From Sphingopyxis sp. CCNWLW2 (lineage in GTDB: Bacteria > Pseudomonadota > Alphaproteobacteria > Sphingomonadales > Sphingomonadaceae): a DNA stretch of 64,000 nt. The first letter of the stretch is position 1. Each line of letters starts with the position of its first letter. Below, piece after piece: positions 1 through 6,393 of this stretch. Under the pieces are notes generated by a model. The model was not told the origin of the DNA and did not search any database. It worked only from the letters and a program-made list of their open reading frames with translations. The DNA lies in contig NZ_JBAWKJ010000003.1 of the NCBI RefSeq assembly GCF_037095755.1, forward strand, positions 783,325 through 847,324, given 5' to 3'. A program made the translations under genes and the position numbers.

Positions 1-231
1 CTCGCGATCATGCGCGCCGATACGCGCGCGATCTTCAAGGCGGCGAGCCTTGCAAGCAAGGCCGCCGACTATCTGCTCGCCTTTGCGCCCGCATCTGCGG
101 AGCACGGCACGGGAGGCACGCCCGGGTCGGCGGAACGCGATACGGGAGGCGCGCCCGCGTCAGCGGGGGGCGACATGGAGAGAGCGCCCGAAAGCGCGCG
201 CGGCGAGGATGCGGCGGGAGCGGGCCAATGA
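1..231 (+). CDS. ArdC-like antirestriction/zincin metallopeptidase, C-terminal end (partial)
   Basis: The reading frame is open from the first base, so only the last 76 codons are present. The visible part, with MRADTRAIFKAASLASKAAD near its start, matches the C-terminal tail of ArdC-type proteins. These combine an ssDNA-binding domain with a zincin protease domain and protect incoming conjugative DNA. The identification rests on this tail and on position: ArdC followed by DUF2958 and ParB is a common order in alphaproteobacterial ICEs and plasmids. After the conserved tail comes a Gly/Ala/Ser-rich extension built of 11-residue repeats. The stop overlaps the next start (ATGA), which implies translational coupling. 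Confidence 0.6.
   Translation, partial: LAIMRADTRAIFKAASLASKAADYLLAFAPASAEHGTGGTPGSAERDTGGAPASAGGDMERAPESARGEDAAGAGQ
85..207 (+). repeat. 33-nt tandem repeat inside the ArdC-like tail
   Basis: Three imperfect 33-nt units start at 85, 118 and 151, with a partial fourth from 184. They encode an 11-residue unit of the form A-P-A-S-A-E-x-x-T-G-G. Repeat number may vary between strains. It lies beyond the conserved ArdC tail and probably forms a disordered C-terminus. Confidence 0.7.
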
Positions 232-647
232 CCCTCATCCCGTCGAGCCTCGTCTTCGCGCTCAACGCCAACGGGATGACGAGCCGCATCCGCGCCGCGC
301 GCGAGGAGCATTTCGACCCATGGCCGGTCGTCAAACTCTATAATCCGCTCGGACCCGCGACATGGCTCGCGACCGAACTCTGCGACGATGGCGACACATT
401 GTTCGGTCTTGCCGACCTCGGTTTCGGCTGCCCCGAACTCGGCGCTTTCTCGCTCGCCGAAATCCGGGCGGTTCGGCTGCCGTTCGGGATGGTTATCGAG
501 CGGGACCTTCATTTCGACCCGATGGGGCCGCTCTCGCTGTGGGCCGACGAGGCGCGGCGGCTCGGCTCGATACCGCGCGCCGAAGCGGCGATGCGCCGCC
601 GGAAATCCGACCAGCTTCTGCCCGATCCAACCGGGGAAGGCAGCTGA
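228..647 (+). CDS. DUF2958 domain-containing protein
   Basis: A 139-residue protein recognised as the DUF2958 family, small soluble proteins of unknown activity encoded almost only on plasmids and integrative elements. Family-like segments are the N-terminal LIPSSLVFALNANG-type start, the central FDPWPVVKLYNPLGPATWL and the LFGLADLGFGCPELG stretch. The ATG overlaps the upstream stop by 4 bp and is preceded by a GGGAG ribosome site. It sits between an ArdC-like protein and a ParB-like protein, the usual setting. Function is unknown; a role in establishment in the recipient is only inferred from neighbours. Confidence 0.85.
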   Translation: MTLIPSSLVFALNANGMTSRIRAAREEHFDPWPVVKLYNPLGPATWLATELCDDGDTLFGLADLGFGCPELGAFSLAEIRAVRLPFGMVIERDLHFDPMGPLSLWADEARRLGSIPRAEAAMRRRKSDQLLPDPTGEGS

Positions 648-732
648 CGCGGCGGCGCGTTTTCGCCGTCATCGAAGCCGGTCCGCCCAATCGCAAAACC
701 CGACGGACCGGCGCTCACTAGGAGCGAATGCC

Positions 733-2604
733 ATGAAACTCGATTTTATCCCGCTCGACAAGCTGTCGATTGATCCCGCGAATATGCGCGCCAAGGGGCG
801 CGACCCCGACGTCGGCGACATATTGCCCAGCATCCGCGAGCGCGGCGTGCTGGTTTCGTTGCTGGTCCGGCCCGGCGCCGAGGACGGCCATTTCAGGATT
901 TCGGCGGGCCGCCGCCGCTTTACCGCCGCGAATATCGTCGTGCGCGAGGGCGGACCAGCGCGCCCCCTGCCGTGCGGCATTCTCGAAGAGGGCGACGACG
1001 CCGACGCCATCGAAGTCTCGATGCTCGAAAATCTCGCGCGGGTCGCGCCCGACGAGGTCAGCCAGTGGGAGGCGTTCGTCAAGCTCGCCAAGGCGGGGCG
1101 GAGCGAAGCCGAAATCGCGGCGACCTTCGCCTTCGAGCCGCAGGCGGTGAAGCGCATCCTCGCGCTCGGCAATCTCTTGCCGCGCGTCCGCACCCTCTAC
1201 CGCGCGGGCGATATCGACCAGACGACGGTCAAACAGCTGACCCTCGCCTCGAAGAGCCAGCAGACGGCATGGCTGGCGTTGTGGGACGACGAGGGCGCCT
1301 ATTGCCCGACGGGCTTCCGCCTGAAAGGCTGGCTGTTCGGCGGCGAGGCGATCAAGGCCGAGCACGCGCTGTTCGACGTCGAGGCGGCGGGGGTCACGGT
1401 GATCGCCGACCTGTTCGGCGACGCGGCGCTGTTCGCCGACGTCGATGCCTTCTGGACGCTCCAGATGGCCGAGGTCGAAGCGCGCAAGACCGCCTATCTG
1501 GATGAAGGCTGGAGCGATGTCGTCATTCTCGAACGCGGCCAGCATTTCAATCGCTGGCAGCATAGCCACGCGCCCAAGCGCAAGGGCGGGCGCGTCTATG
1601 TCGAGGTGCGCGACAGCGGCGAGGTGATCTTCCACGAAGCATGGCTGACCGAGAAGGAAGCGGCGGCGCGCGCGCGCGGCGAGAAGGGCGCGACGCCGGC
1701 TCGGGTGGCGCGGCCCGAGGTGACGAGCGCGATGAACAGCTATATCGACCACCACCGCCACGCGGCGGTGCGCGCCGAACTCGCCAAACATGGCGGGGTC
1801 GCGCTCCGCGTGCTCGCGGCGCATGTCATCGCGAGCAGCGACCATTATCGCGTCGCTGTCCAATCCTATGTCTGTGCGAAAGACGAGGTGCAGGAGAGCG
1901 TCGAGACGTGCGGCGCCGAGGTCCTGTTCGACGAGCGCCGCCGTGCTGTGCTTGCAGTGCTCGGCTTCGATGGCGAGGATTTGACGGTGACCGCGCGCCG
2001 CGCCGGTCAGCGCCAGTTCGCGCCGATTTTCGCGCGGTTGCTCGAATTACCCGATCCGGTCGTGCTCGAAATCGTCGCGATCGTCATGGGCGAGACGCTC
2101 GCGGCGGGGAGCGAGGCGATCGAGATGATCGGCCAGTATCTTGGCGTCGACATGGCCAAGGTCTGGACCCCCGACGCGGCCTTCTGGGGCCTCATCCGCG
2201 ACAAGGAAGTGCTCGGCAAGATCGTCGCCGAGGTGGCGGGCGACGACGTCGCCGCCGCCAACGCAGGGCAGCAAGCCAAGGTGTTGAAGACGATTGTCGT
2301 CGATCATCTGGACGGCGCTAATGGTCGTTCGAAGGTCGAGGGATGGGTGCCGCGCTGGATGCGCTTCGCGCCGACGCCCTACACCGCGCGCGGCGGAGTG
2401 GGGAGCGTCGCGGCGCACGACCGCTTGCTCCATATCATCGCGCGCGCCGCCGAAGCCGAGGCGGCGCGCGACACGGAAGCCGAAGCCGAAGCCGAAGCGG
2501 AAGCCAGCGCGGCAGCGGAAGAAGCCGGGGCCGATACCGCGACCGATAGCAGCGAAGCCGGTGACGGCGCGGCAGTGGACGAGGATAGGGCGCTCGCGGC
2601 CTGA
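733..2604 (+). CDS. ParB/RepB/Spo0J-like partition protein
   Basis: A 623-residue protein with an N-terminal ParB/sulfiredoxin-like nuclease domain (about residues 1-100). It carries a FRISAGRRRFTAA motif, where the GxRR-type motif binds CTP in ParB relatives, then an ENLARVAPDEVSQWEAF segment and a helix-turn-helix region around residues 120-165. The remaining 450 residues are an element-specific domain, ending in an Ala/Glu low-complexity tail. ATG at 733 follows AGGAGCG. A longer frame runs upstream from 388, but it overlaps DUF2958 out of frame and has no homologous look. Plasmid ParB-like proteins of this size usually lie next to ArdC and DUF2958 and likely act in segregation or DNA binding. 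No ParA partner is visible in the window. A strong terminator follows. Confidence 0.85.
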   Translation: MKLDFIPLDKLSIDPANMRAKGRDPDVGDILPSIRERGVLVSLLVRPGAEDGHFRISAGRRRFTAANIVVREGGPARPLPCGILEEGDDADAIEVSMLENLARVAPDEVSQWEAFVKLAKAGRSEAEIAATFAFEPQAVKRILALGNLLPRVRTLYRAGDIDQTTVKQLTLASKSQQTAWLALWDDEGAYCPTGFRLKGWLFGGEAIKAEHALFDVEAAGVTVIADLFGDAALFADVDAFWTLQMAEVEARKTAYLDEGWSDVVILERGQHFNRWQHSHAPKRKGGRVYVEVRDSGEVIFHEAWLTEKEAAARARGEKGATPARVARPEVTSAMNSYIDHHRHAAVRAELAKHGGVALRVLAAHVIASSDHYRVAVQSYVCAKDEVQESVETCGAEVLFDERRRAVLAVLGFDGEDLTVTARRAGQRQFAPIFARLLELPDPVVLEIVAIVMGETLAAGSEAIEMIGQYLGVDMAKVWTPDAAFWGLIRDKEVLGKIVAEVAGDDVAAANAGQQAKVLKTIVVDHLDGANGRSKVEGWVPRWMRFAPTPYTARGGVGSVAAHDRLLHIIARAAEAEAARDTEAEAEAEAEASAAAEEAGADTATDSSEAGDGAAVDEDRALAA

Positions 2605-2611
2605 CCAAGAG

Positions 2612-2642
2612 GGAAGGGCGGCGGCGCACCGCCCTTCCTTTT
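2612..2642 (+). terminator. Rho-independent terminator after the ParB-like gene
   Basis: A perfect 10-bp stem (arms 2612-2621 and 2629-2638) with a 7-nt loop is followed directly by TTTT. It starts 8 nt after the ParB-like stop codon. Confidence 0.9.
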
Positions 2643-2672
2643 GCCAGAGCTTTTTGCAGCCCCGAGGCCCGG

Positions 2673-2698
2673 CGCGCCGCCCCTGGCGGGGCGGCGCG
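2673..2698. repeat. Perfect 11-bp hairpin downstream of the ParB-like gene
   Basis: Arms 2673-2683 and 2688-2698 are perfectly complementary and separated by TGGC. No T-run follows on either strand. It lies between the ParB terminator and the end of the convergent minus-strand gene, so it may serve as a second terminator or a structural element. Confidence 0.6.
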
Positions 2699-2787
2699 TG
2701 TCTTTGCGTTGGTTGTGGTGATGCCGCGCGGCAGGCCTTCGGCGCCGCGCGATGTTTCTTCTACCGGCCGCCAGCGTTGCGGCGCGA

Positions 2788-3081
2788 TCAGGCGAGCAGG
2801 CGGCGGAGGAAATAGACGCGGAAAAGGTCGAGCAGCGCCTCGGCCGCCTCATTGTCGTTCGCGTGCGCGGTCACTTCCAACCCGCCGTCGGGAGCTGGCT
2901 CATATTCGAACGGATGGAGCCCCGTCAGGCGGAGCGCGGCGGGGTCGAGCCCGTCACGGCGGAGGCTCGCGAGGGCGTCGTCGTCGAGCGACAACCCGAT
3001 CCAGATCCCCGCGCTGCGCGCCGCGATCATGCCGGGATCGCGGCCCTCTACCGCGATACTGAGCTTCGCCTGTCCGTCCAT
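2788..3081 (-). CDS. Hypothetical protein, minus-strand gene inside the mobility module
   Basis: A 97-residue acidic protein that I do not recognise. Support for a real gene is an AGGGGA ribosome site 5 nt before the ATG, and a composition of a folded small protein with conserved-looking blocks such as WIGLSLDDDALASLRRDG and NDNEAAEALLDLFR. It is convergent with the ParB-like gene, and its 5' side opens into the 430-nt region that carries the first large palindrome. No signal peptide or membrane segment is seen. It could be an element-specific accessory protein. Confidence 0.55.
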   Translation of the reverse strand: MDGQAKLSIAVEGRDPGMIAARSAGIWIGLSLDDDALASLRRDGLDPAALRLTGLHPFEYEPAPDGGLEVTAHANDNEAAEALLDLFRVYFLRRLLA

Positions 3082-3306
3082 TTCGATCCCCTGTGCCGCC
3101 CGTCATCGGGTCCGGGCGATTGTCCGCAAATCGCGTCGCCGTCCCCCCACGAATCCGGCGCCGCAAGCTCGTTGCCTTGCCTCGAAATCGCGCGGTTGGC
3201 CATCCGGTTTCCGGCCTTGCCGTCACGGTTCGCCGCATCGCCGTTCGATCTCCTGTCGCTCCGGCGGGCGCCATTCGGGGCTGGTGGAGGCGGCCTGAAA
3301 CGGCGC

Positions 3307-3444
3307 GGCGGCGGCGCAACCGGCGCGCCCGGCTTTTTTCCCCGGCGGCTTCGCCGCCTCCTCGCGACCCGCTTGCAGCGTCCAAAAAAGACCGGGCGCG
3401 CCGGTCCTCCGCTCGCGCTTCGGCCCTTCGGGTGCGCCGCCGCC
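3307..3444. repeat. Large palindromic element 1 (nested inverted repeats)
   Basis: This fills most of the gene-free stretch 3082-3514. Three nested arm pairs are perfect or nearly so: 3307-3318 with 3433-3444 (12 bp), 3319-3332 with 3392-3405 (14 bp) and 3333-3339 with 3384-3390 (CTTTTTT/AAAAAAG). Small hairpins sit at the apex, with a CTTCG-type loop near 3350, and in the right side bulge near 3419-3430. The whole 138-nt sequence would fold into one branched structure as RNA or ssDNA. It ends 70 nt before the DUF736 start. A similar-sized element is at 5584-5716. Confidence 0.75.
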
Positions 3445-3474
3445 TGATGCCCCGTTCTTCGTGTCCGCCACGCC

Positions 3475-3490
3475 CCGGGAATGGTCCCGG
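3475..3490. promoter_or_regulatory. Inverted repeat before DUF736
   Basis: A perfect 6-bp inverted repeat (CCGGGA, 4-nt spacer, TCCCGG) lies 25-40 nt before the DUF736 start codon. It is a candidate operator or leader hairpin. The gene before the relaxase has an inverted repeat of different sequence in the same relative place (5727-5746). Confidence 0.45.
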
Positions 3491-3514
3491 CGGTGCATTT
3501 CAAGGAGACGAACC

Positions 3515-3838
3515 ATGGCAGCAATTGGCTTTGTGAACGGCAACATGTCCGACGGATATCGCGGCCAGCTCAAGACGCTTTCGATCCGCGCCGAGATCGA
3601 AATCCGGGCCAACAGGTCCAAGAATGGCGACACTCAGCCCGACTTCCGGGTCTTCTCGGACAATGTCGAAATCGGCGCCGGGTGGGTGCGCGTGGGCGAA
3701 GTTTCAGGCAAGGAATATGTCGGCCTCGCGCTCGCCGCACCCGAATTCGGGCCGCGCCGGATCTACGCGAACCTCGGTCGCGCCGCCGGCCAGGACGACG
3801 ACGATACCTACGCGTTGATCTGGAATCCCGACAACTGA
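3515..3838 (+). CDS. DUF736 domain-containing protein
   Basis: A 107-residue protein of the DUF736 family, a marker of alphaproteobacterial ICEs and plasmids with unknown biochemistry. The family hallmarks are visible: a start around IGFVNGN, a central beta-rich TLSIRAEIEI stretch, and the C-terminal YVGLALAAPEFG and YALIWNP segments. The length is normal for the family. ATG at 3515 is preceded by AAGGAGA at good spacing. The gene stands alone between a palindromic element and a strong terminator, so it is probably transcribed as a single gene. Confidence 0.92.
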   Translation: MAAIGFVNGNMSDGYRGQLKTLSIRAEIEIRANRSKNGDTQPDFRVFSDNVEIGAGWVRVGEVSGKEYVGLALAAPEFGPRRIYANLGRAAGQDDDDTYALIWNPDN

Positions 3839-3854
3839 CGCTCCCCCACCTCGC

Positions 3855-3888
3855 CCCCCGCGCCGCTTCCGGCGCGGGGGCTCGTTTT
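3855..3888 (+). terminator. Rho-independent terminator after DUF736
   Basis: A perfect 10-bp GC stem (arms 3855-3864 and 3871-3880) with a 6-nt loop is followed by CTCG and five T residues. It lies just after the DUF736 stop. Confidence 0.9.
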
Positions 3889-3996
3889 TCGGTGGGTCAT
3901 TCTTCGAGCCTCTCCGCCCGGCGCACCGAAGAGCATCTCTGGCGCACCAGGCGGCACCGAACGGCACCGCGCACCACCGAGCCGGAGACACGAAGG

Positions 3997-4266
3997 ATGA
4001 ACGAACAGGATGACGAGATCATAAGGGCGCGGGTGGCCAAACATGGCAGCCCGTTCCTCAACACCGAGCAGGCGGCCGCCTATCTCGGCCTTTGTCCGCG
4101 CAAACTCCAATATATGCGCAGCCGCTGCACCGGACCCCGATACCGGCTCCACAGCCGCTTCATTCGCTATCATATCGACGACCTCGTCATCTGGTCGCGC
4201 TCGACAGCGCCCGCCGACGAAGCTCCCAAGAGGCGCCCGAACCGGAAGGGGAAGGGCGATGCGTGA
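3997..4266 (+). CDS. Winged-helix/excisionase-type DNA-binding protein
   Basis: An 89-residue protein with a MerR/AlpA-like helix-turn-helix at about residues 20-65. The diagnostic segments are LNTEQAAAYLGL, PRKLQYMRSRCTGPRY and FIRYHIDDLVIW, followed by a basic tail. Such proteins regulate plasmid replication or element excision. In related elements a RepA initiator and ParA usually follow; here the gene instead overlaps the TraF-type peptidase gene by 8 bp. Start ATG 3997 has GGAGA upstream, though at slightly long spacing. Confidence 0.85.
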   Translation: MNEQDDEIIRARVAKHGSPFLNTEQAAAYLGLCPRKLQYMRSRCTGPRYRLHSRFIRYHIDDLVIWSRSTAPADEAPKRRPNRKGKGDA

Positions 4267-4831
4267 GCGTCCCGACCTCCCGCTGATCGCATGGGGCGAA
4301 GCCCTTCGTTCCGCGCGTCTCGCGCGCCAGCGCCGCCAGCTTCGCCTCGCTTTCGCGGCGTTCGGCATTGGCGCGCTTGGTCTCACTATCGCCGTGCCGC
4401 CGACCCCGCGTCTCGTCTGGAACGTGAGCGCCAGCGCGCCGCGCGGTCTCTATGTCGTGAGCCCCGGCGTGCCGGTCGCGGCGGGCGACATGGTGGTCGC
4501 ACGCACCCCCGACCCGTGGCGGATGCTCGCTGCAAAGCGCCACTATCTGCCCGCCAATGTGCCGCTGGTGAAGCGCGTCGTCGCCGCGCGCGGCGATGTC
4601 GTGTGTGCGCGCGGCCCCGACATTTCGATCAATGATATTCCTGCTGTGACGCGCCGCGCGCGCGACGCCAAGCGGCGCATCCTGCCATGGTGGGAGGGCT
4701 GCGCCCGGCTCGGCGGCGGCGATGCCTTCCTGCTCATGGCGAGCGAGGATGCGTCGTTCGACGGGCGCTATTTCGGGGTCACGCGGGGGCGCGATATCCT
4801 CGGCAGGGCGCATCTCTTGTGGGCGCGCTGA
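4259..4831 (+). CDS. traF: TraF-type S26 signal peptidase of conjugation
   Basis: A 190-residue membrane-anchored serine protease of the S26C/TraF type, which in RP4-like systems processes and cyclises the pilin TrbC. There is one N-terminal transmembrane segment (about residues 30-48). The catalytic serine is probably in NVSASAPRGLY (about residue 57), and the general-base lysine in PLVKRVVAARGD (about residue 103). A C-terminal S26 segment (DSFDGRYFG-like: DASFDGRYFG) is also present. Length fits the family. The start overlaps the preceding HTH gene, and the stop overlaps the GTG start of the transglycosylase, so all three are likely co-translated. Confidence 0.9.
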   Translation: MRERPDLPLIAWGEALRSARLARQRRQLRLAFAAFGIGALGLTIAVPPTPRLVWNVSASAPRGLYVVSPGVPVAAGDMVVARTPDPWRMLAAKRHYLPANVPLVKRVVAARGDVVCARGPDISINDIPAVTRRARDAKRRILPWWEGCARLGGGDAFLLMASEDASFDGRYFGVTRGRDILGRAHLLWAR

Positions 4832-5526
4832 CACGCCGCGCGGCGTTGTTCGCCGTCCTCCTGTCGTTTGCCGCCGGACCCTGTTTTGCGCGCGAAGGGG
4901 CGGCTTGGCGTGCCCATGTCACCGACGCCGCCGCGCGCTTCGGACTTCCCGAAGAGTGGGTGCTCCGCGTCATCGCCGCCGAGAGCGGCGGGCGAACCGA
5001 GCTCGGGGGCAGGCCGATCACCAGCCATGCGGGCGCGATGGGCCTGATGCAGGTGATGCCCGCGACCTGGGCGAGCCTGCGCGCGCGCTACCGTCTCGGA
5101 CCCGATCCGCACGACCCGCGCGACAATATCGTCGCGGGCACTGCCTATCTCCGCGATATGTACGACCGATTCGGTTATCCGGGGCTGTTCGCGGCCTATA
5201 ATGCGGGGCCCGGACGCTATGGCGAGCATCTCGCGCGCGGCCGTCCGCTGCCGCGCGAGACCCGTGACTATGTTGCGAAAATCACCGGGCAGGCGGCATT
5301 GCCGCGCGCGACGGCATTGCCTTCGCGCGGCGGTGAAGCGGAGGTGTCGCAGGCCGAAGTCGACCCGATTTTCTTCGCGCGAAGCGTGCGTGAAGGCCCT
5401 GCATCGCGCGAGACAACGCCGCAGGCGGGGGCACCGGAAGCCATCAATCATGGGGCGCCCGAACCTGGCGCGGGTCGTACGGACCCGCTCTTCCTGCTGC
5501 GCAGCGGCGGCGATGATAAGCGCTAG
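4819..5526 (+). CDS. Periplasmic lytic transglycosylase of the transfer system
   Basis: A 235-residue SLT-type muramidase with an N-terminal signal peptide (about residues 1-23, ending near CFA). The catalytic glutamate lies in IAAESGG (about residue 54). The family motifs GAMGLMQVMPATW and AAYNAGPGRYGE follow. It cleaves peptidoglycan to let the transfer apparatus cross the wall. The C-terminal 80 residues are an Ala/Pro-rich extension ending in DPLFLLRSG, a tail often seen in conjugative transglycosylases. GTG at 4819 is the likely start because it opens the signal peptide and overlaps traF by 13 bp. Confidence 0.9.
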   Translation: MGALTRRAALFAVLLSFAAGPCFAREGAAWRAHVTDAAARFGLPEEWVLRVIAAESGGRTELGGRPITSHAGAMGLMQVMPATWASLRARYRLGPDPHDPRDNIVAGTAYLRDMYDRFGYPGLFAAYNAGPGRYGEHLARGRPLPRETRDYVAKITGQAALPRATALPSRGGEAEVSQAEVDPIFFARSVREGPASRETTPQAGAPEAINHGAPEPGAGRTDPLFLLRSGGDDKR

Positions 5527-5583
5527 AACATTGGCCGAGCGCCGGGACGAGAGGGTGGGGCTCGTCTCGGCAAGGCCGAGTAT

Positions 5584-5716
5584 GACGGGCGGCGGCGCGG
5601 CTGTGCAAGGCCGGCGGGTGCCCCCCAATTTGCTGCGCAAATCGGTTCCCCCCACCGCCGCTTCGCGGCGCCTGCGCTGCGCTCCGGCGGCCCTGACAGC
5701 CGCGCCGCCGCCCGTC
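5584..5716. repeat. Large palindromic element 2 (21-bp perfect inverted repeat with branched interior)
   Basis: Arms 5584-5604 and 5696-5716 are a perfect 21-bp inverted repeat. The 91-nt interior contains further pairing: a GCCGG/CCGGC stem, GGTG/CACC flanks, and an ATTTGC-TGC-GCAAAT hairpin around 5628-5642. Size (133 nt), GC-rich character and position (50 nt before a start codon) resemble the element at 3307-3444. Confidence 0.8.
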
Positions 5717-5726
5717 CCTGAAACAT

Positions 5727-5746
5727 CGTTCCCGACTTGGGGAACG
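5727..5746. promoter_or_regulatory. Inverted repeat overlapping the leader of the 119-aa gene
   Basis: A perfect 7-bp inverted repeat (CGTTCCC, GACTTG spacer, GGGAACG) ends 20 nt before the ATG at 5767 and just ahead of its AGGAGG site. It is a candidate operator or translation-control hairpin. Confidence 0.5.
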
Positions 5747-5766
5747 GTCGATTTCAGGAGGATATC

Positions 5767-6126
5767 ATGGTCGGAGCTGCAATTTCTGGCGCTGCGGATC
5801 GCGTGTTCGAACGACTGGTTTCGGGGCTCGAAGCCGAGTTCGGAAGCGCGGCGGCGGAGGGGCTGGCGCGGGTCTTTGTCGAAGCCGAAGGCGGCGATTT
5901 CTACTGGGAAGCGCGTGAGAAAATGCGCTGGCTCGGGCTCTGGGAAGGGCTCGACGAGGAGCAGGCGGATGCCCTCGACCGGGTGGCGGTCGCTGGCGTC
6001 TTCGACGGGCGCTGCTATGTCGCGGTGTTGCTCGTGGATAGCTGTGACGCGGTGCAGGGCTTGCTCGGGGTGCGGCATTTCGAGAAACGGGCGGCGGCCG
6101 ACGACGCCTTTGCCAAAGCGCATTGA
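5767..6126 (+). CDS. Conserved hypothetical protein of the mobility module
   Basis: A 119-residue soluble acidic protein that I cannot assign to a named family. Visible blocks include RVFERLVSGLEAEFG, YWEAREKMRWLGLWEG and CYVAVLLVDSCDAVQGLLG. No signal peptide is present. AGGAGG stands 6 nt before the ATG. A small uncharacterised gene between the transglycosylase and the relaxase is a usual feature of these elements. It is followed by its own strong terminator and preceded by palindromic element 2, so it appears to be an independent transcription unit. Confidence 0.7.
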   Translation: MVGAAISGAADRVFERLVSGLEAEFGSAAAEGLARVFVEAEGGDFYWEAREKMRWLGLWEGLDEEQADALDRVAVAGVFDGRCYVAVLLVDSCDAVQGLLGVRHFEKRAAADDAFAKAH

Positions 6127-6145
6127 TCGTCATCGGTGGTCGAAC

Positions 6146-6183
6146 GGGAGCGGCGCCTGTGCGGCGCTGCTCCCTTGTTTTTT
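6146..6183 (+). terminator. Rho-independent terminator after the 119-aa gene
   Basis: GGGAGC and GCTCCC arms (6146-6151 and 6169-6174), extended inward by five more pairs including one wobble, are followed by TTGTTTTTT. It lies 20 nt after the stop codon. Confidence 0.88.
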
Positions 6184-6259
6184 ACTCGTCGCGGGGTGGG
6201 GCGGCGGATGGAGGGAAGACGCGGTTTCGGGCAGGAAGCGGGGAAGGCAAGATAAAAGC

Positions 6260-6335
6260 AGAGTCTCGCAAGGCGAGCCATCTTCTTGTCTGCACATCCT
6301 TTTTTACGAGACGCGGCATGCTGCCGCGAGACTCT
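6260..6335. other. Candidate origin of transfer (oriT) upstream of the relaxase
   Basis: A perfect 10-bp inverted repeat (6260-6269 with 6326-6335) encloses a 56-nt A/T-richer spacer. The spacer contains CACATCCTTTTTT near 6293, which partly resembles the ATCCTG-type nick region of VirD2/MOBP relaxases, and a second hairpin at 6315-6329. The site lies about 60 nt before the relaxase gene, a typical oriT place. The nick match is incomplete, so this is a candidate only. Confidence 0.4.
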
Positions 6336-6393
6336 TGCGCCGAAATCTGCGTGTTTCAGCCGCCTGGCGCGAGATTCAGGCGTGCGCGGCGCG

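Noticed and set aside
388..732. N-terminal extension of the ParB-like protein
   Set aside because: It overlaps DUF2958 in another frame, has arginine/serine-rich shadow composition, and AGGAGCG with ATG 733 gives the expected domain start.
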